64,000 nucleotides of DNA, from positions 10,944 through 74,943 of the forward strand of contig JAZNYL010000111.1 of the NCBI GenBank assembly GCA_045594445.1, in the 5' to 3' direction. This document shows positions 8,262 to 16,164 of the stretch, piece after piece. Position 1 is the stretch's first letter. Each line of letters begins with the position of its first letter. The translations under genes and the position numbers were made by a program. The notes beneath the pieces were generated by a model, which was given only the letters and a program-made list of their open reading frames with translations, did no database searches and was not told the origin of the DNA. Source of the stretch: SVQP01 sp045594445 (lineage in GTDB: Bacteria; Bacillota; Clostridia; Oscillospirales; CAG-272).

Positions 8262-9188
8262 TTACATGCTTCTTTCGTACAAATAGTCCTTGACGCCCTT
8301 ATGAAACCAAAGCATATAGATGCACACGCCATCCAGGGCGACGGCAAGGATCATCAGGCTTGTCAGCAGGATGCCGAGTCCTTGGGGCATGAGCTGCTCG
8401 GTAAAGGTCACGGTGCCATCCATAGCCGTTTCGTATTCAATGCCGATGCGCGCACCGGGCAACAGATCCTGAATGCGCCAAAGTCCCGAAAACACGCCGA
8501 GAATATGGCGGATGATGGCCACCACGCGCGCCCACGTAGCGCCGCGCAGCAGATACGTGATCAGCAGGACAAACACCGCAACGTTGACCACACCGGACAA
8601 AATTGAGCCGGACGAGAGCAGGTTGATAAGGGCGCTCAGTAGCGTGGTTGCGCCCATGATAATGCAGTAGATGAGCAAAAAGCGTTTGCCGAATTGCTCG
8701 CGCTTCTCGTTTCTTTGGCTGATTTGCTGCATCTCTGCAGAATATTCCATTTCCTCCCAAGGGTTGCGTTCACAAAATTCCGCAAAGGTCTCTCCGTGAT
8801 AGGGCGCTGCGCCGTGGGCGGTGATCTTTGCCCCCAGCTGCTCGGCAATCTTTTCGGCGGTCAGACTTTCCTGCGTGGAAAGCTCTGCCAGCTTTTCCTT
8901 GGCCTGCGAAAGACGCATATTCTGCTCTGTCACGCGGCCGCGCCAGCTTGCCAGTACGTCACCGCACTTCTCGGGATTCTCCAGCATGAGCGCGATCTCG
9001 TCCAGCGAAAAATCGGCACGGCGCAGCTCGGAAATAATGGCCAGCTCGCGCAGGTTGTGATCCGAAAAGACTAAGTATTCCCTGCCCCTTTCCGAATATT
9101 TTTCCGGGTGCACCAGCCCCCGCTCGCAATATAGTCGCACGGCACGCTCGGTCAAGCCCGAGCGCTCGCAGATCTCTTTCATTTTCAT
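8262..9188 (-). CDS. MerR-family regulator with C-terminal membrane domain
   Basis: The 308-residue protein has an N-terminal MerR winged helix-turn-helix at about residues 1-70 (MKMKEICERSGLTERAVRLY is the recognition start), then a helical linker to about 120. About 170-294 contain four hydrophobic segments typical of membrane helices (near 170-193, 196-214, 219-240 and 268-294). Most MerR proteins end in a soluble effector domain, so this one is probably tethered to the membrane and may sense envelope stress or a lipophilic ligand. I chose the ATG at 9188 because AAAGAGG lies 8 bases before it; a TTG six codons upstream overlaps that site. A MerR-type operator lies upstream, so autoregulation is likely. 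The effector is unknown. Confidence 0.8.
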   Translation of the reverse strand: MKMKEICERSGLTERAVRLYCERGLVHPEKYSERGREYLVFSDHNLRELAIISELRRADFSLDEIALMLENPEKCGDVLASWRGRVTEQNMRLSQAKEKLAELSTQESLTAEKIAEQLGAKITAHGAAPYHGETFAEFCERNPWEEMEYSAEMQQISQRNEKREQFGKRFLLIYCIIMGATTLLSALINLLSSGSILSGVVNVAVFVLLITYLLRGATWARVVAIIRHILGVFSGLWRIQDLLPGARIGIEYETAMDGTVTFTEQLMPQGLGILLTSLMILAVALDGVCIYMLWFHKGVKDYLYERSM

Positions 9189-9241
9189 GATAACGTCCTC
9201 TTTCAAAGTAAAAATGGGTTGCTACGGTGTGTAACAACCTC

Positions 9242-9272
9242 ATTTTACAATCTTACCCAAGGTAAGTTTCAA
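9242..9272 (-). promoter_or_regulatory. MerR-type promoter with 19-bp spacer and dyad operator
   Basis: On the minus strand TTGAAA (9267-9272) and TAAAAT (9242-9247) are 19 bases apart. That is the over-long spacer used by MerR-activated promoters. The spacer contains the perfect dyad CTTACC-TTG-GGTAAG (9252-9266). This placement is diagnostic of MerR control. Confidence 0.8.
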
Positions 9273-9300
9273 TAGATTCCCCGTATTATTTACAGAAAAT

Positions 9301-9858
9301 TCATCTTCTGTCACTCTCGGGATACACCGCGCGGCTGCCTCCCACGAATTTGGGACGGGTACGCGCGCACAGCACGCTTGCCTGCCCGATGGTGTTCTGC
9401 GGGATTCTCACGGGCACCGCCACGCTGCGCAAATGCATGCCGATCAGCGTGCCGCCGATATCCATGCCTGCGTGTGCCTTGATGGATTCCACCGCGCAGG
9501 GCTCTTGCATATTCGCCCACGCAGCGGTGGCAAACGAGCCGCCTGCCTTTGGCTGCGGAATGACGCAGACCTCCTCAAGGCCGTACTGCTCGGCGCAGGC
9601 TCTTTCCACGATCAGCGCACGGTTGAGGTGCTCGCAGCACTGTGCCGCCAGATAAATTCCGCGTGCCGCGCAGGCCTCGGAAATGACCTGATAAACCGCG
9701 TCTGCCACCTCGGGTGCAGATGCGTGGCCGATGCTGCCGCCTGCAATTTCGGACGACGAGCAGCCCACCACCAAGATCTGCCCCGGCTTGTAGTTTGCTG
9801 CGTCCAACAGCTGCTCTGCTGCCAAGGACGCCTGGACTTTGATTTGCTCGGTGCTCAT
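9301..9858 (-). CDS. ywlG: UPF0340/TIGR01440 family protein (YwlG-like)
   Basis: The 185-residue protein matches the conserved TIGR01440 family: GQILVVGCSSSEIAGGSIGHASA near residues 27-49, CCEHLNRALIVE near 75-86, PQPKAGGSFATAAW and DIGGTLIGMHLRSVAVPVR. Family function is unknown. The family is widespread in Firmicutes at about this length, so the gene looks complete. It follows nagB with a single-base gap, so the two are probably translationally coupled; that context hints at sugar-phosphate or cell-wall sugar metabolism but proves nothing. No clear terminator follows. Confidence 0.85.
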   Translation of the reverse strand: MSTEQIKVQASLAAEQLLDAANYKPGQILVVGCSSSEIAGGSIGHASAPEVADAVYQVISEACAARGIYLAAQCCEHLNRALIVERACAEQYGLEEVCVIPQPKAGGSFATAAWANMQEPCAVESIKAHAGMDIGGTLIGMHLRSVAVPVRIPQNTIGQASVLCARTRPKFVGGSRAVYPESDRR

Positions 9859-9859
9859 A

Positions 9860-10582
9860 TCAGCCCTCGTATGCGTCGCGGTCGCAGATCAGCGTGACGT
9901 CAGCGTGCAGGTTGAGGAAGGACGCGGGGCAAGAGGTGGTCACCTTTCCCGCAAGCATTGCCTTGACGGCCTCGTGCTTGCCCTTGCCGTTTGCCAGAAT
10001 GATGATCTTTTTTGCGGACAGAATGGTACCCATGCCCATGGTCAGCGCCTTGGTGGGAACCTGATCAATGCTTTCAAAGAAGCGTGCGTTTGCATCGATG
10101 GTATCCTCGGTCAAACCCGTGACGTGGGTTGCGGGATACAGCGCCTCGGCAGGCTCGTTGAACGCGATGTGGCCGTTGCGGCCAATGCCGAGAATCTGAA
10201 TATCCGCGCCGCCAAGTCCGCGCACGAACGCCTCGTATCTTGCAGCTTCGGCTGCGGCGTCGGGTGCGCTGCCGTCCGGCACGTAGGTGTTGGCCTTGTC
10301 GATATTGACGTGGTCAAACAGCTTGGTATTCATAAAATAGCGGTAGCTCTGCTCGTTTTCGGGCGAGATGGGATAATATTCGTCCAGATTGACCGTGGTG
10401 ACAGCCGAAAAATCCAGTTCACCCTTGCCGCACATGGAGATCAGCTCGGCATACAGTCCCTCGGGGGTGGAGCCGGTGGCAAGTCCCAGCACGCAGGCGG
10501 GCTTATTTTGGATCACGTCGGCAACCATGCCGGCGCCGACCTTGGACATTTCAGCATAGTCGTTACAGCAAATAATTCTCAT
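9860..10582 (-). CDS. nagB: Glucosamine-6-phosphate deaminase
   Basis: NagB converts glucosamine 6-phosphate to fructose 6-phosphate and ammonia in the cytoplasm, feeding amino sugars into glycolysis. The 240-residue protein is typical in length for a Gram-positive NagB. It shows GLATGSTPEGLY (phosphate loop, about residue 34), NLDEYYP (catalytic Asp and lid, about 68), GIGRNGHIAFNEP (catalytic His and Glu, about 127-139) and the C-terminal AMLAG. The ATG follows AAAGGAGG. The upstream DUF1385 gene ends 26 bases earlier and the ywlG-like gene follows at once, so a three-gene unit is likely. Confidence 0.95.
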   Translation of the reverse strand: MRIICCNDYAEMSKVGAGMVADVIQNKPACVLGLATGSTPEGLYAELISMCGKGELDFSAVTTVNLDEYYPISPENEQSYRYFMNTKLFDHVNIDKANTYVPDGSAPDAAAEAARYEAFVRGLGGADIQILGIGRNGHIAFNEPAEALYPATHVTGLTEDTIDANARFFESIDQVPTKALTMGMGTILSAKKIIILANGKGKHEAVKAMLAGKVTTSCPASFLNLHADVTLICDRDAYEG

Positions 10583-10608
10583 GATTCAATCCTCCTTTAA
10601 TGTACGGT

Positions 10609-11808
10609 TTACCACTTGTCGCTCTCGTCCTCGGGAATGACCTCCTTGATGGCGGCAATCGCGCACTCGATCATGCCGTCGTCCGGCTCAAGCACGGTGA
10701 TGTGCTGCAGCCAAACACCCGGCAGAGAGATCAGTCTGGTCAGGAAGTTGTCGTATCTGCCTGCCAGCTTGAGCAGCTCGTAGCCGATGCCCATAACCAA
10801 GGGGAGCAATATTAAGGATATGCCGGTACGTACCAGCGTGGGAAGCACACCGTGAATGGGGCCGAGAATTTCTTTCATGGTGCCGCCGAAAACAGCGATA
10901 AACGAGGGCTCGATAAAGAAGGACACGAACACGTTGACCAGCACCATCAAAATGAGGAACGAGGTGCCGCAGCGAGGGTGGAATCTTCTCTGCTTGCGCA
11001 CGTTTTCCACGGTCAGCTCAAGTCCTGCCTCGTAGCAGAAGATGGACTTATGCTCTGCACCGTGGTACCGGAAGGTGCGGCGGATCTCCTTCATCAAGGA
11101 AACGGCAGCCATGTAGCCGACAACGATGGCGATCTTGAAGACGCCTTCCACCATTGAGCGGATCAGCGACTCCAGCACAACGTTTGCGGGCTTGAGCGCG
11201 GGGATCAGCCAAACAAACAGGTCGTAGAGCGCGGTGGGCACGAATTTGAACAGCAGGATAGCCAAACCTACGCCAAGCACGACGCCAATGATCATGAAAA
11301 GCGTGGTGGTCACGGATACACTGTCGACCTTTTTCTTTTCCTTTTTTTCCTCGATAACGGATACCTGCTCTGCGGGCGAATCGTGATTCGTCCCTACGGG
11401 TTCGGGTGCCTGCTCTGCGGGCGAATCGTGATTCGCCCCTACGGGTTCGGCAGCAGGTGCTTCGCCCTTCTTTGCTGCTTTTTTGGCAGCCTTTGCGACC
11501 TTTTTTGCCTCGGCCTCGCGACGCATTTCCTCTTCCGCCTCTTCAAGACCGGAAATCTCTGCCGAGCGCATCAGGCACTTATAGCCCTGAATCATGGACA
11601 TAGCGAAATTATACACGCCGCGCACGACGGGGATTTTGGCAATCAGCGGAATTTTGGTGTCGTTGTGTCTGATCTCCATGACGATTTCGCCCTCGGGATT
11701 GCGCACAGCCATGGCGGTTTTCTTGGGTCCTCGCATCATGATACCCTCCATCAGGGCCTGGCCGCCGATGGAAGTCTTTTTGCAAGGAGGACATTTATCT
11801 TTTTTCAT
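10609..11808 (-). CDS. DUF1385 family membrane protein (YqhQ-like)
   Basis: The 399-residue protein opens with the family signature GGQALMEGIMMRGPKK (about residues 9-25). A charged Ala/Lys/Glu-rich segment at about 100-160 holds two in-frame copies of a palindromic repeat. The core resumes with membrane segments, FRYHGAEHKSIFCYE (about 247), RFHPRCGTSF (about 275) and two more hydrophobic helices. The conserved His, Glu and Cys suggest a metal-dependent membrane enzyme, but the family has no established reaction that I know. The low-complexity insertion seems peculiar to this protein, since the flanking conserved blocks stay in frame. TACGGAGGG precedes the ATG. The start lies 170 bases from the divergent yajC. 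Confidence 0.85.
   Translation of the reverse strand: MKKDKCPPCKKTSIGGQALMEGIMMRGPKKTAMAVRNPEGEIVMEIRHNDTKIPLIAKIPVVRGVYNFAMSMIQGYKCLMRSAEISGLEEAEEEMRREAEAKKVAKAAKKAAKKGEAPAAEPVGANHDSPAEQAPEPVGTNHDSPAEQVSVIEEKKEKKKVDSVSVTTTLFMIIGVVLGVGLAILLFKFVPTALYDLFVWLIPALKPANVVLESLIRSMVEGVFKIAIVVGYMAAVSLMKEIRRTFRYHGAEHKSIFCYEAGLELTVENVRKQRRFHPRCGTSFLILMVLVNVFVSFFIEPSFIAVFGGTMKEILGPIHGVLPTLVRTGISLILLPLVMGIGYELLKLAGRYDNFLTRLISLPGVWLQHITVLEPDDGMIECAIAAIKEVIPEDESDKW
11364..11450 (-). repeat. Two in-frame 45-bp palindromic repeats inside the DUF1385 gene
   Basis: Copies start at 11364 and 11409 and differ by very few bases. Each holds the dyad GCGAATC-GT-GATTCGC (11376-11391 with one mismatch; 11421-11436 perfect) between CTGCGG and CCTACGGG. 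On the coding strand they encode VGxNHDSPAEQ twice. They look like a dispersed palindrome that landed in a permissive linker. Confidence 0.75.
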
Positions 11809-11912
11809 ATATTTTCCCTCCGTAACAAGGTGTTGACATAATACATCACGTTACATAATAGCACACGTTTATTAACATGATATGAATTATTTGCACCTTT
11901 TTCGTTTTCGGC

Positions 11913-11941
11913 TTGACTTTCGGAAAATTTTGGGATATAAT
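11913..11941 (+). promoter_or_regulatory. Promoter of yajC
   Basis: TTGACT (11913-11918), 17 bases, TATAAT (11936-11941). It lies 37 bases before the start codon. Confidence 0.85.
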
Positions 11942-11978
11942 AATTGTGTATGTGAAAACTCTCAATGGAGGATAAAAA

Positions 11979-12305
11979 ATGAATTTTTCGGCATTAACCA
12001 ATCTGCTTGGCGGTGAAGGCGCAGGCCAGATCATCATGACCATCGTTATGGTGCTCGGCGTTGGCGTGTTCTTCTATTTCTTTATGATCCGTCCTCAGAA
12101 GAAGCAGGAAAAGGAAATCAACGAAATGCGTAACAGCCTGTCTGTAGGTGACGAGATCACCACCATCGGCGGCATCATCGGTAAGGTCATCAGCATCAGA
12201 GACGAAACTGTTGTGATCGAGACCAGCCACGACCGCACCAAGATCCGCCTGCTCAAGAGCGCGATCAGCAAGGTGGACGTCAAGGCAGAGGACGCACAGA
12301 AGTAA
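11979..12305 (+). CDS. yajC: Preprotein translocase accessory subunit YajC
   Basis: YajC is a small single-span membrane protein that associates with the SecDF branch of the Sec translocon. The 108-residue product has one N-terminal membrane helix (about residues 16-37, ending FFYFFMIRPQKKQEKE, the family signature) and a short cytoplasmic beta domain with SVGDEITTIGGIIGKV (about 50-65) and a hydrophobic ETVVIETS strand. GGAGG lies 8 bases before the ATG. No secD or secF follows; instead a small membrane protein gene lies downstream, separated by a terminator-like hairpin. Confidence 0.93.
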   Translation: MNFSALTNLLGGEGAGQIIMTIVMVLGVGVFFYFFMIRPQKKQEKEINEMRNSLSVGDEITTIGGIIGKVISIRDETVVIETSHDRTKIRLLKSAISKVDVKAEDAQK

Positions 12306-12328
12306 TTGGGATTTCCCAAACATAAAAG

Positions 12329-12391
12329 CGGCTCCGTACTCATATAGTATTACCAAATACGGTAATATTATGGATACGGAGGCGTTTTTTT
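12329..12391 (+). terminator. Terminator-like hairpin containing the next gene's ribosome binding site
   Basis: Outer arms 12329-12338 and 12375-12384 pair (CTCCGTA/TACGGAG plus a GC clamp, one G-G mismatch). An inner ATTACC/GGTAAT pairing closes the loop. Seven T follow (12385-12391) and abut the ATG at 12392. The GGAGG at 12378-12382 is inside the 3' arm, so the structure could both stop transcription and mask translation. Confidence 0.7.
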
Positions 12392-12874
12392 ATGAACAGA
12401 TCGGTCAAAGGGATCCTTCCCGCACGCGCACACAAAGCCGAGAGGGCGCAAAGCAGCGACAGCTTTGCATCCGGGGCGTTATGGGGTATGGTGCTCTGCG
12501 CGTCGGGTGGGCTTGCGTCATTGTTGCTTGGCGCGCTGGTTGCGTATGTTTCCCCCGATCCGGATGCGCTGATTTTGCCGCTGGGCTTTGGCGCGATGGT
12601 GCTTTCTTGCCTGCTTGGCGGCCTTGGCGTGGGCCTTAGATGCAACTCAGCCATTCTTCCCTGCTCCTTGCTCTGCGCTTGCATTTACGTAGGGCTTGGG
12701 CTTTTGCTGGGGCTGTTTTTCGGCGGTGAGCTGCGGCAATCATTGACGCTGGGGCTTGGTCTTGGCGCGTCGTTAGGTCTTCGTGCAGGACTGGTTGCCC
12801 TGTTTTGCGCTTCGGCCGTATTGACCGCGCAGATCAAGGGCAAAATCGCGGCAAAGCCGAGAAGGCACAGATAA
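12392..12874 (+). CDS. TIGR04086/DUF3792-like small membrane protein
   Basis: The 160-residue protein has a basic N-terminus of about 27 residues and then four hydrophobic segments (about 30-52, 58-82, 88-112 and 118-145). The C-terminus is basic (KGKIAAKPRRHR). Size, topology and position directly after yajC fit the TIGR04086/DUF3792 family of Clostridia and Bacilli, whose function is unknown. The assignment leans on context because such hydrophobic proteins carry few diagnostic residues. The only good ribosome binding site (GGAGG, 9 bases upstream) is inside a stem, so expression is probably modulated. A strong terminator follows the stop. Confidence 0.6.
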   Translation: MNRSVKGILPARAHKAERAQSSDSFASGALWGMVLCASGGLASLLLGALVAYVSPDPDALILPLGFGAMVLSCLLGGLGVGLRCNSAILPCSLLCACIYVGLGLLLGLFFGGELRQSLTLGLGLGASLGLRAGLVALFCASAVLTAQIKGKIAAKPRRHR

Positions 12875-12880
12875 CAAAAG

Positions 12881-12908
12881 ACCCGCACCTGCTTTTGCAG
12901 GTGCGGGT
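12881..12908. terminator. Bidirectional terminator
   Basis: A perfect 12-bp stem (ACCCGCACCTGC/GCAGGTGCGGGT) with TTTT loop lies between convergent genes. Pyrimidine-rich TCTCTTTA follows on the plus strand and CTTTTGTT on the minus strand. Confidence 0.9.
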
Positions 12909-12926
12909 TCTCTTTATTCATCGGAA

Positions 12927-14087
12927 TTATTCCACGTAATTGTAAATTGCGTCCTCAATGTCAAAGCTCTCGACACGCATGTCGCCCGGATCAAACCAAA
13001 GCGTGATGCCGCCGTTTTCGGGATACCAGCCCTCACCCGTGACCAACGAGCCCTTTACCTTGGAAGTACCCCAAGCACCCGTGATCACGCCATCCTGATC
13101 ATAATCCAGATAGCAGACCAACATGACTGCCTTGACGTTGTCCGAATCGATCTTGAGATCGTCCAGATCGTTGATTCCCAGCTTGGCGATCAAATCAAAG
13201 AGCAGATTTTCCCACGGGATCGCAATCTCGGCAGTCCAGCCGGAGCCATCCTCGCGCACCTTGGTAGCGCCCATCAAGCCGCCGATTGCCTGGTCCTGCG
13301 AGCTCATGACGTAGTCCACGGAAGCCGCAGCGTCCGACGTGATGCACTGCACGGTGACGTGCGCAGAGCCGTCCTCTTGCAGGCCGAACGAATAGAATAC
13401 GCCGCGCTCGTACATGCCGCTCTCGCCGCAAATGCCGCCAAGATCCAGCTGGATCTGGAACGCATCGCCCTGATACGTACCGTTCTCGCAAGCTCTGATG
13501 GTGGTATCGTTGACGTCAAACGCCATGTAAACGTATTCCAAATCGCAGGTCACCATCATGGTAAAGCCGTCGGCCTCGCCAACCTCGCCGAGCCATGCGT
13601 CCAGAGTGTCCGCGCCAAAGTACGCACCCCAATAGGGCAGCCAGTTGTTGGCACGCCAATCGCCAAGGTCACCGTCCATGATCAGCACGTCCTGCAAGGA
13701 AGGCATGGGATCCACGGGAATCTCGGTTTCCCAAGCAATCTCGGTGGTATCGACTTCAATATCCACGGGCCATGTCTCCTCTATCCAGGTTTCGTACGAC
13801 ACGGTTTCATCACCCCAATAGCCCTCGGTCCAAACCTCGGTCATATCCTCTGCCCACTCTACTTCAATATCGGTTTCCACCTCGGGATGTCCTTCGAGCA
13901 CGTCTCCCTCGGGCACGCCAATCGTGGCATCATTGCCCACGATTCGGTCAAGCAGTGCACCCAGGTCAAGCTCGCCCTCGTAATCGGCAAGCAGCTCGCC
14001 TACAAGGCCGTTGCCCACGTCACAAGAGGCAAGCATCGTACACAGCAAAAGCGCTGCCAGAGCAAAAGCAAACAGTCTTTTCTTCAT
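12927..14087 (-). CDS. Lipoprotein with CBM9/DOMON-like domain (family member 1)
   Basis: The 386-residue product has a lipoprotein signal peptide with lipobox LASC (Cys21) and then the motif CDVGNGLVGEL shared with the next three genes. An acidic, Thr/Glu/Trp-rich linker runs to about residue 125. Residues about 130-370 resemble a CBM9/DOMON-type beta-sandwich: DGDLGDW at the start, YVYMAFDVNDTTI, GDAFQIQLDLGG, and GWTAEIAIPWENL near the end. Such domains bind sugars or haem and are often extracellular. The protein is probably anchored on the outer face of the membrane. It is last in a four-gene run and is followed by a terminator. Confidence 0.75.
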   Translation of the reverse strand: MKKRLFAFALAALLLCTMLASCDVGNGLVGELLADYEGELDLGALLDRIVGNDATIGVPEGDVLEGHPEVETDIEVEWAEDMTEVWTEGYWGDETVSYETWIEETWPVDIEVDTTEIAWETEIPVDPMPSLQDVLIMDGDLGDWRANNWLPYWGAYFGADTLDAWLGEVGEADGFTMMVTCDLEYVYMAFDVNDTTIRACENGTYQGDAFQIQLDLGGICGESGMYERGVFYSFGLQEDGSAHVTVQCITSDAAASVDYVMSSQDQAIGGLMGATKVREDGSGWTAEIAIPWENLLFDLIAKLGINDLDDLKIDSDNVKAVMLVCYLDYDQDGVITGAWGTSKVKGSLVTGEGWYPENGGITLWFDPGDMRVESFDIEDAIYNYVE

Positions 14088-14111
14088 CTTTTTTCCTCCT
14101 TTTCAGGCTGA

Positions 14112-14903
14112 TCAATCTATGATCGGATCCTCCACCGGCACCTCCTCGGTCTCGGGCACGGTGGTAAACATTTCAATCTCGAAATCATCATGGAATACCC
14201 AGCCGTCAATCAACGCGCCGATCGGATCGGCCAGCAGTGTAAGTCCATTGATGCCGGGCTCCAGCATCTCGGTCGGCACGGTCACGATAAAGCCGACGGG
14301 ATAGTCCGCGCCCATTTCCTTGATCTTATCAAGCGTTGCCGCATCGGGCTCAAAGGTGGTAACGTACTCAAAATGCTTTTTGGTCGAGATATTCAACCAG
14401 TAATAAAAATTCATATCATCCGATCTGTTATAGCCCGCGTATCCCACGATGCGAATGCATTCAAGAGACTCATCGATGTGGACAAAGCCATCCCAGTCCT
14501 CCAGCTGCTCCTCGTCAAGCAAAATCTCGGTTTCGGGCTCTCGGGAGCCATCTGTCTTATACACACCCTCCACGTACAGGTATCCGTAACCCATCAGCTT
14601 GGGCACCTCGACGTCCGATCCGTAATCCCCGGTGGTCTGCGGCTCTTGCGTCTCCGGCACGGGATCGGTGGCGGGATATTCAACGGGCGGGGTGGTTTCC
14701 ACCTCAACAGTTCCCCACGGCTCGATCGGATCGATTGCAACAATTTCAGATTCCTCAAGGCCCACAGAGGGCTCGACAATAACGTGATTCCCCTGTTCCT
14801 TCAAGTCTCCTATCAGCTCGGCAACAAGGCCGTTACCCATATCGCATGCTACAAAACTGCAGCATAAACAGGCTATCAAAAAGAACAATGAGATTCTTTT
14901 CAT
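14112..14903 (-). CDS. Lipoprotein (family member 2)
   Basis: The 263-residue product has a lipoprotein signal (FVAC lipobox, Cys20) and the shared CDMGNGLVAELIGDL motif. A Pro/Thr/Glu linker containing IDPIEPWGTVEVETTPP follows to about residue 90. The C-terminal domain (about 95-250) is beta-rich, with DWDGFVHIDESLECIRIVGYAGY resembling part of the 409-residue neighbour. No enzyme motif is visible. It lies between two paralogues with gaps of 11 and 24 bases, so it is co-transcribed. Ligand and function are unknown. Confidence 0.7.
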   Translation of the reverse strand: MKRISLFFLIACLCCSFVACDMGNGLVAELIGDLKEQGNHVIVEPSVGLEESEIVAIDPIEPWGTVEVETTPPVEYPATDPVPETQEPQTTGDYGSDVEVPKLMGYGYLYVEGVYKTDGSREPETEILLDEEQLEDWDGFVHIDESLECIRIVGYAGYNRSDDMNFYYWLNISTKKHFEYVTTFEPDAATLDKIKEMGADYPVGFIVTVPTEMLEPGINGLTLLADPIGALIDGWVFHDDFEIEMFTTVPETEEVPVEDPIID

Positions 14904-14914
14904 AGGTACCTCCT

Positions 14915-16144
14915 TTATTCCTGCGTTTCTTCCGCGATCTCGGTTTCGATCTCGGGCTGTGGCATCAAAACGTTGATTTGCTGCTCATAGATCACCGGAG
15001 CGTTCTCTCCTATCAGGGCATCAATCGGAACTACGCCGCTCAGATAAATCGTATCCCCGGTATTCCACAACGCCTCAACGGGTACGGTAAATTCGAACAC
15101 GGTCATGCGCTTCTCATACTTCATACCGATCAATGCAACGTCGGATGCATCGGGCGTGACGATGCTGATCGGTTCGCTGTGTATACCTGTATCCCCATAC
15201 CAAGTCATCACTGTTAAGTAATAGGTCACATGCGGCATAACGTCATACGTAGCGTATCCTCGGAAACGAAGCTCTCCCTGTGTAAAGTCTTCAGCATTCA
15301 ACATGCTCTCCCACTCCCGAAGCTCCTCTCTGAGATCCAATACGCCATTCCAGTCCTTCAGCTCCCCAAAGGTCATCAGCGGTGCAGACTTTCCATTTGG
15401 TGTGTGCAGCGTTATCCCAATAAAGCCACACGTTTCCAAAGTTGGAAGCTCTGAAGTCGTATCCGTGCGGTTGACCACAAATTCGATCATCTGCATGGTA
15501 TATTCTCCCTGCTCATTGGTTGCGCGTGCATAGCAGGTCACGGTATGGCTTCCCGGAGAAAGCTCAGATACCGGGATCACGATATCACAGTAGTTGAGCT
15601 CTGACGTACCGTTGATCGTCCATTCGCCATTTGCTCTTGTCACAAAGCTTTCATCGTACAGAATTTCGCCGCCGTCGATTGAATAACCCAATATCGCCCC
15701 CTTTTCAGGGCAACGCCAGCACCCTCGCACGATCAGCGCGGAAATGCTGTCGTCCACGTCAGCCTGACCATTCCATTCGTGACTGTTCTCCGACGTAAAG
15801 TAGCGACCTACAATCTGCTCACCGTTGACCACGGCAACCAACGTATAAATGCTGAATCTATGCGTTGGCCGAGGCTCGTCGGGTGCATCAAGGTCGCATT
15901 GACCGCAATCACAGCCCGTCTCGGGCGGCTCGGTCGTCACGTAAGAATTTTGCGTGGTTTGGATTTCTACGGGCGGGATAGGATCAATAGGCTCTTCGAT
16001 ACAATCTTCGGGCGGATAGAGATGTTCATCCGCGCGATCAGTCCCTCCGAACAGCTCGGCCACAAGGCCGCCTCTTGTGTCACAGGAGGTTAAGACCGTC
16101 ATACAAAGCACGGTCAGAAGTAAAATCGTGATCGCTTTTTTCAT
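14915..16144 (-). CDS. Lipoprotein with two beta-sandwich-like domains (family member 3)
   Basis: The 409-residue product has signal peptide and lipobox LTSC (Cys21), then CDTRGGLVAELFGG. This is the shared motif with two changes (VGN to TRG). After a Pro-rich linker (about 45-90), residues about 95-235 and 240-395 look like two related beta domains; both contain an E/DWNG-x-x-D motif and a predicted strand ending R-G. The second resembles the folded part of the preceding 263-residue protein. The leader and ribosome-binding region are almost identical in DNA sequence to those of the next gene upstream, so one arose by recent duplication or conversion. No known enzyme motif is seen. Confidence 0.7.
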   Translation of the reverse strand: MKKAITILLLTVLCMTVLTSCDTRGGLVAELFGGTDRADEHLYPPEDCIEEPIDPIPPVEIQTTQNSYVTTEPPETGCDCGQCDLDAPDEPRPTHRFSIYTLVAVVNGEQIVGRYFTSENSHEWNGQADVDDSISALIVRGCWRCPEKGAILGYSIDGGEILYDESFVTRANGEWTINGTSELNYCDIVIPVSELSPGSHTVTCYARATNEQGEYTMQMIEFVVNRTDTTSELPTLETCGFIGITLHTPNGKSAPLMTFGELKDWNGVLDLREELREWESMLNAEDFTQGELRFRGYATYDVMPHVTYYLTVMTWYGDTGIHSEPISIVTPDASDVALIGMKYEKRMTVFEFTVPVEALWNTGDTIYLSGVVPIDALIGENAPVIYEQQINVLMPQPEIETEIAEETQE

Positions 16145-16164
16145 GGCGATTGCCTCCTTTTCAT

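Noticed and set aside
9239..9300. Terminator expected after the ywlG-like gene.
   Set aside because: No stable GC stem with a T-run is present. The only dyad there is the MerR operator inside the promoter.
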